The notes beneath the pieces were generated by a model that ran no database searches, was not told where the DNA came from, and saw only the letters and a program-made list of their open reading frames with translations. Source: Micrococcales bacterium (GTDB lineage: Bacteria > Actinomycetota > Actinomycetes > Actinomycetales > Cellulomonadaceae). Taken from it: 64,000 nucleotides of DNA. The position numbers and the translations under genes are program-made. The stretch's first letter is position 1. Every line of letters starts with the position of its first letter. Below are positions 57,386 to 64,000 of the stretch, piece after piece. The stretch spans positions 102,167 to 166,166 of the forward strand of contig WQWY01000003.1 in assembly GCA_009785115.1 (NCBI GenBank), read 5' to 3'.

Positions 57386-58585
57386 ATGGACTGGTTCGAC
57401 GGTGTGCTGTGGCCCATCATGCTGGTGGTCGCCTGGGTGATGGTCAGGCTGTACGAGCTGTTCGTCTGGCTCGGCCTCGATCCCGAGGGCGGCGCTGCCT
57501 GGACGTTGTCGATCGTCGGCCTGACGATCGCCGTCCGCATCTTGCTGATCCCGCTGTTCTTCCGCCAGATCCGCGCCACGCGCGGTCTGCAGCTGATCCA
57601 GCCGGAGGTCATGGCTCTGCAGAAGAAGTACAAGGGGAAGACGGACCAGGCGTCGCGGGAGGCGATGGCCCGCGAGCAGATGGAGCTCTACCGCAAGCAC
57701 AAGACGAACCCGTTCTCCTCGTGCCTGCCGATCCTGGCCCAGTCGCCGGTGTTCTTCGCGTTGTTCCGGGTGCTGTACTCGCTGCCGGCGATCGCGAACG
57801 AGACCTTCCAGCGTGGCGGTGGCTCCATCGGCCCGCTGACACCGGAGCTGGCTGACCTGGCTGAGAAGTCGACGCTCTTCGGCGCCGCTCTCTCGAGCAC
57901 CTTCATGCGGAGCGACGACCTCTCGACGAAGCTCGTGACGGTCGTGCTCATCATCCTGATGTCGGGCTCGATGTTCTTCATGCAGCGCCAGCTGACGATG
58001 AAGAACATGCCTCCTTCGGCGCTCGAGGGTCCGATCTACAAGCAGCAGAAGATGATGATGTACGTGCTGCCGATCATCTTCGCGGTCACGGGCGTCAACT
58101 TCCCGATCGGTGTGCTCGTCTACTGGACCGTCTCGAACTTCTGGACGGTGGGGCAGCAGTTCTACTCGATCCGCAAGATGCCCGCGCCTGGGTCGGAGGC
58201 CGAGGCCGCGCTCAAGGAGCGTCAGGCTCGCAAGGCCGCGGCGCGCGGAGAGGTCGCTCAGGACGCCGCCCCGGTGGCGACCATCGAGGAGGCGCCTCGC
58301 CCGACCGGTCAGCGTCAGCAGCCGATGCGCAAGGATCGCGCGAAGAAGGCGGCCCAGCGCCCGCAGCAGATGTCCCCCAAGAAGACCCCCTCGGCCTCGG
58401 ACGAGCCTGTCCAGGAGAAGAAGCCGAAGACGGACACCGAGCGCCAGATCAGAGAGATGACCGACTCGACAGCGCTCGACGAGCCCAGCGGAGGCGGACC
58501 GACCGACAGGTCGCAGGGCCCGCGCAAGCCCGTGAAGCGGAAGAAGAACGACGACCAGCAGGACACACCGGAGCAGGACAGCTGA
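57386..58585 (+). CDS. yidC: Membrane protein insertase YidC
   Basis: The 399-residue insertase has the five-helix core of the Oxa1/YidC family: WTLSIVGLTIAVRILLIPLFFRQIRATRGLQLIQPEV with the conserved Arg of helix one, a helical hairpin KYKGKTDQASREAMAREQMELYRKHKTNP, then helices near 108, 198, 220 and 250. There is no lipobox, which fits actinobacteria. After residue 270 comes a long, Lys/Arg/Pro/Gln-rich tail to the end, probably for ribosome binding. ATG 57386. Confidence 0.96.
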   Translation: MDWFDGVLWPIMLVVAWVMVRLYELFVWLGLDPEGGAAWTLSIVGLTIAVRILLIPLFFRQIRATRGLQLIQPEVMALQKKYKGKTDQASREAMAREQMELYRKHKTNPFSSCLPILAQSPVFFALFRVLYSLPAIANETFQRGGGSIGPLTPELADLAEKSTLFGAALSSTFMRSDDLSTKLVTVVLIILMSGSMFFMQRQLTMKNMPPSALEGPIYKQQKMMMYVLPIIFAVTGVNFPIGVLVYWTVSNFWTVGQQFYSIRKMPAPGSEAEAALKERQARKAAARGEVAQDAAPVATIEEAPRPTGQRQQPMRKDRAKKAAQRPQQMSPKKTPSASDEPVQEKKPKTDTERQIREMTDSTALDEPSGGGPTDRSQGPRKPVKRKKNDDQQDTPEQDS

Positions 58586-58609
58586 CGACGCAGCGGACGG
58601 AGGACTGAC

Positions 58610-59113
58610 GTGACGACGAACGAGCAGCAGGACGAGGCCACAGGCCCACGTCTAGAAGAAGAGGGCGAGATCGCGGCGGACTACCTGGAGGAGCTGCTCG
58701 ACATCGCGGACCTGGACGGCGACATCGACATCGACATCGACCACGGTCGGGCGTCGGTGGCGATCGTCGCCGAGAACTCCTCCGCACGTGCGCTCCGTGC
58801 GCTCGTCGGCCCAGGCGGTGAGGTGCTGGACGCTCTGCAAGAGCTGACTCGCCTGGCGGTCCAGACCAAGACAGGAGACCGTAGCCGGCTGATGCTCGAC
58901 GTGGCGGGCTACCGTGCGAACAGGCGCGCGGAGCTGGTCGCGGTCGCTGAGGAGGCCGTGGCCAAGGTCCGCAGCAACGGTGAGCGGGTCACGCTCTCCG
59001 CGATGAACCCGTTCGAGCGGAAGGTCGTGCACGACGCCGTGGCAGCGGCGGGTCTGGTCAGCGACTCCGAGGGCGTCGAGCCGAACCGGCGGGTCGTGAT
59101 CAGCCTGGCGTGA
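58610..59113 (+). CDS. jag: Jag/KhpB RNA-binding protein
   Basis: The 167-residue protein has an acidic N-terminus, a KH-like domain (ARALRALVGPGGEVLDALQELTRLAVQTKTG) and an R3H domain (SAMNPFERKVVHDAVAAAGLVSDSEGVEPNRRVVI). In other bacteria KhpB (Jag) binds RNA and affects cell division and elongation. GTG 58610 is 24 bases behind yidC with GGAGG upstream. It is the last gene of the run; the usual next gene rsmG is not present. Confidence 0.93.
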   Translation: MTTNEQQDEATGPRLEEEGEIAADYLEELLDIADLDGDIDIDIDHGRASVAIVAENSSARALRALVGPGGEVLDALQELTRLAVQTKTGDRSRLMLDVAGYRANRRAELVAVAEEAVAKVRSNGERVTLSAMNPFERKVVHDAVAAAGLVSDSEGVEPNRRVVISLA

Positions 59114-59116
59114 CGT

Positions 59117-59165
59117 ACACATGCTGATGGCCCGGACGTGCTGCGTCCGGGCCATCAGCATGTGT
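59117..59165 (+). terminator. Perfect 22-bp hairpin behind jag
   Basis: A perfect 22-bp inverted repeat (59117-59138 and 59144-59165) with the 5-base loop TGCTG begins 4 bases after the jag stop. The core arms contain GATGGCCCGGACG and CGTCCGGGCCATC. It is the strongest stem I found in the window and most likely ends the rpmH-jag transcript. Confidence 0.85.
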
Positions 59166-60602
59166 GGGCAGAGATAGATCAGCGCTCGACGCTGCTCTGG
59201 GGCGATGCTCGTGCGACGCATCGTCTCGTCGGGCTTCTTCCGTGCGCGTCGCGCTGTCTTTCGCGAGACGAGCGAGGTCCGACGATCTGAGATCAGACCG
59301 AGCCAGGATGACCAGCCTGGGCCTGCGCGGGGCGTGCACCTCTGCCGTCGAAGGACCACATGGCGGCGACCGTGCTGATGCGGACTCGCTCTCAGAGCCT
59401 CGACAGCCGCTCTGGGCCTGAGGCTCGCCCTCTGAGGAGCCAGCGCGAAGCGAGATCCGCACGGCAGCGAAGCGCACCACTGATCCGTCCAGACAGAAGG
59501 TGTGCGACGCACGTGTGGTCGCGTCGACACGGGAGACTTCTGTGGAGGGCAGAGGAGCAGCACGATCGAGCGTGTCCACGAGACAGGGTTGTCGATCGAC
59601 CTGTGCGTGCCGTGACCCTTTCGGCAGGCTTGCTATGAGGCTTCGAGAGGGTGGTTCCGCTGGCGTGACGGTCGCGGACCTCGTTCTTCGATCAGCAGGG
59701 CCCTGCTGCTGGCCCGGGCGACCACCTGGATCGACAGGTGTACCGAGGGCTTGGATAGAGAGGGCTTGCGAGCCAGCGAGGTTCCTCTGGTGTGCACTTC
59801 TCGTCGTGTGTGCCAACCCCTCGGTCGCCTGGGCTCAGAGCGAGGCGGGCGCAGAGAACCAGCGTGCGCTGCTGAGGAGACAGACAGGCCCTCATCGGCT
59901 GTTCGGTCGGAAGACGTCGATCTTGCGAGATCAGGTTCGATCTTCATCCGAACGGAGCACTGTCTCGCTCGTCGGCTCGGTCGCTTCGAGAGCCTCTCTG
60001 AGCACCGTCGCTGAGGGATGCACGACTCGATGATCGCGCTCCTTGCCACGCTCATGTGCCGAGGCTTGTCGAGCCGGGAGCCTCGATGATCGCGCCGTCT
60101 GCTCGCAGGACCAGGCTCCTCGAGAGCATGTTCCCTGTCCGGCGGGCAACTCATGATCGGCCGCACCGAGCAGAGACCGCTGCGTGTCCAGAGAGTCCGG
60201 CTCAAGACGTTTCTCGACCTCGCGACCTCGACGGAATGCGTGAGGGGGTTGACGCTCTGGACGTGAGCAGGGCTCGCGAGGGTCGGAGAGGTGGCTACCT
60301 CCTCGCTGCTGCTGTCCGCAGGGTCGAGCATGCGTGCCGTAGAACTTCGAGGGGTCGAGACTTGTCTGACTGGGATGAGGCGTGAGCCCGTCGGGCGGAC
60401 GTGCGCTGCGTCCAGGGTCTGACGTCTCCGGGGTGCGTCTTCTCCGCCCTTCTTCTCTCGACAGGTCTCCGTATCAGGGGTCGACGTCTGCTCATCGCCG
60501 GCGACCTTGTGCGGACAGAGTCTCGTTCGTGGGAAGTGGCACCGCTTCGATCAGCCTCGAAGGAGGGTCCGCAGCCGTTGACGCGATGAGACCCACACGG
60601 AC

Positions 60603-60618
60603 TGTTTCACGTGAAACG
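60603..60618. other. parS: parS centromere site 1 (perfect)
   Basis: TGTTTCACGTGAAACG holds the perfect 14-bp palindrome GTTTCACGTGAAAC that is the binding core of chromosomal ParB. It is the parS nearest to oriC in this window, about 6 kb from it. Confidence 0.93.
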
Positions 60619-61132
60619 GACAAGGTTGCTCCCCTGTCTGTCTGTCGCTCGTCGTGAGAGCGACCTGCGCCGCTGTCAGCGCAGAGGGTCTCCTCCTAGA
60701 GCCCGACAGCGCTGACGGTCGAGGTGCTCCGAGATCGAGACCGTCGCCGTGAGCGAGTTGATCCCGAGTGCCGGAGCGTAGAGATCGCGGACAACCGCCT
60801 CATCTGCCCAAGACAGGACCCTTCGTCGGATGATGCCGAGGGCCGCACGTCATCGCTCGACCTTCCTCGCGTCTGCGATGACGGCGATCATCTCACCGTT
60901 CGCGTTCTTCGCAGCGAGTCCTTGAGCGCTGACATCGAGACACCGTGAGATGCGCACCCGCAGGTCTCTCGGACTCGATGAGGGGCCTGCTCTCGTGAGT
61001 GCTGCTTGAAGGTGGAGCGAGTCTCGGTGTCGCTGGCTCTCCAGCATGACGTTGCTGCTCTCACCTCTCTGCGAGGGCGCGGGAGACCCGAGGTAAGGCC
61101 TGGCAACGCTAGGTGCAGGGCTTGGGCTTCAC

Positions 61133-61148
61133 CGTTCCACGTGAAACA
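61133..61148. other. parS: parS centromere site 2 (one mismatch)
   Basis: CGTTCCACGTGAAACA differs from the parS core at one base (GTTC in place of GTTT). Single-mismatch sites of this kind are bound by ParB in other bacteria. Confidence 0.8.
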
Positions 61149-61770
61149 ACGAGACCTCGCACCGCTCGTCGGCGGTGGCAGAACGCTTGTGTGCCACGAG
61201 CAGCAGATGACGCGGCCTGTCTGGGACGACGGCCCGCTTGTGGGCGCTCGTCGGCTAGCTGGGCCGTCTGGGTGAACACCCCTCGCCGCCGTCACGATCT
61301 GAGCGAAGACCTGATCGAGTGCGTCAACAAGGGCTCTTGGGCGCGGCGGACTCACACGCCGAGGTGGGGAGAGGGCGCCTTCCCCTGAAGCGCTCCGCGT
61401 CAGCCGTGTGAGGCGATGTGCATCGAGGTCCGCCACCTGCGTGGGTCAAGGTCGATCGCGGCTGAGCTCCGTCGGATCGAGCCCCGCGACGGGGGGATCT
61501 CCTGATGTGCCTCGTCACCGCGTGGTCGGGATTCTCGGGGACGTGCAGAACCTGTCTCGTGGTTGACGCACCCAGGAGCCATCTTCTCTGACGAGAGTTG
61601 AGGGTGCTAGCCGGTGTCCTCCGGGAGGAACGAGAGAGCCCCACGGCTTCTAGCGGCCCTCGGTTGTCCAGGCTCGGAATCCTCGCTGTCGCCTGCTCTC
61701 CGCGCGGTATCGCGCACTCGCAGACAAACCCTCACCGCTCTGTGTCTGAGCGTCGGTATCGCTGAAGCGC

Positions 61771-61840
61771 TTTCGACAGAAATCTAACAAATCGATCCGC
61801 GTTCTACGATGTTACATCGAAAATCGAACTATCTGGTTGG
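61771..61840. other. AT-rich island in the gene-free region
   Basis: By my count 28 of 70 bases are G or C here (40%), against a genome near 70%. The stretch includes AAATCTAACAAATCGATC and the near-palindrome CGATGTTACATCG. It is followed at 61906-61920 by a small hairpin, AGAGCC/GGCTCT, and the T-rich TCTCTATT. It could hold a promoter for a short RNA, be easily melted DNA, or be a foreign fragment. No gene follows. Confidence 0.5.
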
Positions 61841-63410
61841 ACTTCCCTCACGCGGAGGTGGGTGAGGGACACCGTTGGTTCAAGGCACGCATCAATGGAG
61901 GAACGAGAGCCCAAGGCTCTTCTCTATTAGTTCGCAGAAAGACGATATGGTTTCAGAGAGGCATCCTTCGTCCACCCGGAACACCAGGAGAGCGTGCGGA
62001 TGAGAGCCCTCGAAGGTGTCCGCGCGCTGCTGTCCCCGCTGCCCCAGAGATGCAGAGGCACGAGAGTTGGACAGGGCCAAGCCCTCTGTGCGACGGAGGA
62101 GGGCACCGAGCAGCCCGGTGTGAGCGACCGCTCAACCGCGCACACGGTCAGACTCCTGAGGGGCGTGCCAGGCCTGGTGCGTCCGAGGTGAGGAGAAGAA
62201 GAGTCGCGCGATCGTGTCGCCTCGGCGGATTGACCGTCACCGAGAGAGGGGGAGCAGCGGGGACCTCAAGGTCGTCTTCGGGGTCTTCTTCGCAGAGAGG
62301 TCACATCGAGGTCGTTCACCAGAGAGCCGGTGCCCGGTGAGCAGCGGGACAGCATAGAGAGCCACAGCGGATAGCACGTGTGGTGCAAGGGCTCAGCGGC
62401 TAGGCGCGAGCTCTAGACGCAGCAAGGAGAGTTCGGCGACCTCTCCGAGCAGATCGACGTTCTCGACAACCTCGTCCGAGCACGCAGGCCCTCACAGTCA
62501 GGTCGTCCCAGAGCACCAACGTGAGAGAAGACCACCAGACGTCACCGCCAGCCGAGGGCTGGGGGCGATGCGCACCACCGTCTCCCCGTGCCCACAGCCT
62601 CGACCTCGTTGCTCCCACTCCTGCCGAGAGACATGGATACCAGCAGAGGCCATGCCTCGAGGTCCGTTCTCTTCGGCCGGGGGAGTTGGCGCAGAGGAAC
62701 GCAGCAGAGATCGTCGCGAAGACTTCGCTGCGAAACAGTCTCCGCTGATGCTTCCGCTGAGCGAGAGCGGAGCGCAGGGAGGATCACCGCTGGTCGAAGA
62801 ACAGATACGACGCGTTGGCTGCGCGGCAGATCTCAGAGTCACCCGTCCGGAGCAACCCGAGGTAGAAGGCCATGGTGTGGTGAGGTGCTCGAGGCCAGGA
62901 GCCCTCGCCTTGTGGAAGGTTGGTCATCTCTGCGACGACCTCTCTCGGTCTCAGTCGCGAGAGCTGTGCTCGCCGTGTCGAGGTGTGCCATGCGACCACG
63001 TGTCCGGTCTCGTGGAAGTCTCGACGGGTGTGCTGGCGCCGAACATGCTGATGCCGGGAGGCTCTGCCCCTGCCTCGCCGGCAACCCTTTGGAAGGGTGC
63101 AGGACTCAGCCGCCCCTGACCAGCCGCTGGCGCCTGTTGCTATCACCAGATCTCGACCAGCGGCGCCGATCGGTCTCGGCTCTCTCGCTCCGTCGACAGG
63201 GCGCACCCGTAGTGCTGAGGTGAACGGGTAGCCATGGGCCGCTCCGCGCTGCTCTGGCCGAAGAGGCTCACGATCGATCCGGTCCGCTGCTCCTCGGACG
63301 ATGGAGGAAGAGACTCCTCGAGAGAGCTCTCAGACACCCGCCATCTCCCCAGGCGGTCTGTAGGCCACCTGGGCTTCCAGCGGAGGGGGTGGGAGAGAGG
63401 CCTTCCGGCA

Positions 63411-63426
63411 TGTTTCACGTGGAACG
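63411..63426. other. parS: parS centromere site 3 (one mismatch)
   Basis: TGTTTCACGTGGAACG is the parS core with one change, the mirror of that in site 2. It begins 26 bp before site 4, so the two form a close pair. Confidence 0.8.
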
Positions 63427-63436
63427 GCCGCGTCGC

Positions 63437-63452
63437 TGTTTCACGTGAAACG
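63437..63452. other. parS: parS centromere site 4 (perfect)
   Basis: TGTTTCACGTGAAACG is a second exact parS. With site 3 it makes a double site, which may help ParB load and spread. Confidence 0.93.
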
Positions 63453-63889
63453 GGCTGGCGCCAAGAGGAGCCTCCCCCGGGTTGTCGTCTCGGTACAGGG
63501 CTGTGAGGTAAGACAGAGGCGAAGCGCGAAACGAAGGCCCTCTGTCGCCCCACCTCCACAGGGTTCGCGTCCGCGGAGATCACGGAAGCAACCCTCACGG
63601 GAGAGAGGGCTTCCGCGACAACCTTCAGCCGACGTGTGGTGCTGACCAAGACCTGTACTTCAGGTGGAGGGGGGAGCGGGACCCCGGCGCAAGACTCGCT
63701 CGCGGGGACCGGGCAAGGAGGTCGCGGGGTGGACGATCCGAAGCGAGGCAAGCGGGCGGCGAGAAGAGGTGAGCATCGGAATCGGCGCGCGGGCACCGGT
63801 GTTGGACAGGGACCGGAGTGATGTCTTCAGGAGTGCGCAGAGCGGGACGGCAGCCGCCGTGCGCCATGCACCATCTTCCGTGTGGCCGT

Positions 63890-64000
63890 GTGGCCGTGTG
63901 GCCGTGTGGCCGTGTGGCCGTGTGGCCGTGTGGCCGTGTGGCCGTGTGGCCGTGTGGCCGTGTGGCCGTGTGGCCGTGTGGCCGTGTGGCCGTGTGGCCG
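63890..64000. repeat. Exact 8-bp tandem repeat (GTGTGGCC) running off the window
   Basis: From 63890 to the last base the sequence is the unit GTGTGGCC repeated without any change, 111 bp or nearly 14 copies, and it probably continues. It lies at the edge of the gene-free parS region. Every unit contains the GGCC palindrome. It has no spacers, so it is not a CRISPR array, and 8 is not a multiple of 3, so a coding role is unlikely. Confidence 0.95.

Larger units (their letters stand above)
59166..63889. other. Gene-free region where rsmG-parA-parB would be expected
   Basis: Over 4.7 kb I find no credible gene on either strand. The longest open frames (59500-60033, 61837-62340, 63143-63796 minus, and others) have no family motif, lack the G/C third-position bias of the neighbours, and have no ribosome binding sites. 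None of the landmarks of RsmG, ParA (KGGVGKTT) or ParB appears. The base composition is visibly less G/C-rich than in the coding part. It contains four parS sites, an AT-rich island and small inverted repeats (for example GTCAGCGC and GCGCTGAC around 60675-60716). It looks like an extended centromere spacer. Confidence 0.7.

Noticed and set aside
59500..60033. 177-codon open frame in the parS region as a gene
   Set aside because: No family motif, no ribosome binding site and no third-position G/C bias; open frames of this size are expected by chance.
61837..62340. 167-codon open frame after the AT-rich island as a gene
   Set aside because: TTG start without ribosome binding site and an Arg/Gly/Ser-rich product without motif; the bias differs from every real gene here.
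63143..63796. 217-codon minus-strand frame as a gene reading through two parS sites
   Set aside because: The only recognisable words (FHVKH, SRET) are translations of the parS sequence itself.
63890..64000. CRISPR array at the window end
   Set aside because: The unit is 8 bp with no spacers, and no cas gene is present.
63890..64000. Telomere of a linear chromosome
   Set aside because: Actinobacterial telomeres are sets of palindromes, not simple repeats; the window edge is not evidence of a replicon end.

Overview
The window is high-GC Gram-positive DNA (strong G/C third-position bias, many GTG starts, ATGA/GTGA gene overlaps). It carries the chromosomal origin region of an actinobacterium, most likely of order Micrococcales. 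Support for this comes from a fused MrpA/B antiporter, HrpA, a DUF3566 gene behind gyrA, a DLW-39 micropeptide between tRNA-Ile and tRNA-Ala, a short GndA-type 6-phosphogluconate dehydrogenase between dnaN and recF, and a YidC without a lipobox. The family or genus cannot be fixed from sequence reading alone.

Layout, left to right. 1-7.5 kb: an end-truncated unknown gene, a drug-type ABC exporter pair, a FitAB/VapBC toxin-antitoxin pair, a Phd-type antitoxin whose toxin survives only as a 31-codon stub, a GerMN lipoprotein and a one-piece ABC exporter. 7.7-14 kb: a complete Mrp cation/proton antiporter operon (A/B fusion, C, D, E, F, G), every junction overlapping by 4 bases. 14.1-25.3 kb: DUF4235, a CopA-type copper ATPase, a membrane protein, a 1052-residue NERD/UvrD-like protein with eroded active sites, a repeat protein, an orphan NrdI, an HNH nuclease that runs into a convergent DUF2993 gene, a STAS protein and a DUF1361 protein. 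25.3-36.2 kb: the helicase HrpA, an alpha/beta hydrolase divergent from a caspase-NTPase-WD40 protein, a membrane protein and a MerR regulator. 36.4-44 kb: DNA glycosylase Tag, a SAM riboswitch controlling metF-metE, and an SPFH/zinc-ribbon/small membrane protein cassette.

44-59.2 kb is the conserved origin block. Leftward: dnaA, dnaN, gnd, recF, dciA-like DUF721, gyrB, gyrA, DUF3566, tRNA-Ile, DLW-39, tRNA-Ala. Rightward: rpmH, rnpA, yidD, yidC, jag. DnaA-box clusters lie in the dnaA-dnaN gap (probable oriC) and in front of dnaA.

59.2-64 kb is the oddest part. After a perfect 22-bp hairpin behind jag, where rsmG-parA-parB would be expected, about 4.8 kb contains no convincing gene. It holds two perfect and two near-perfect parS centromere sites, an AT-rich island, and finally an exact 8-bp tandem repeat that runs off the window end.
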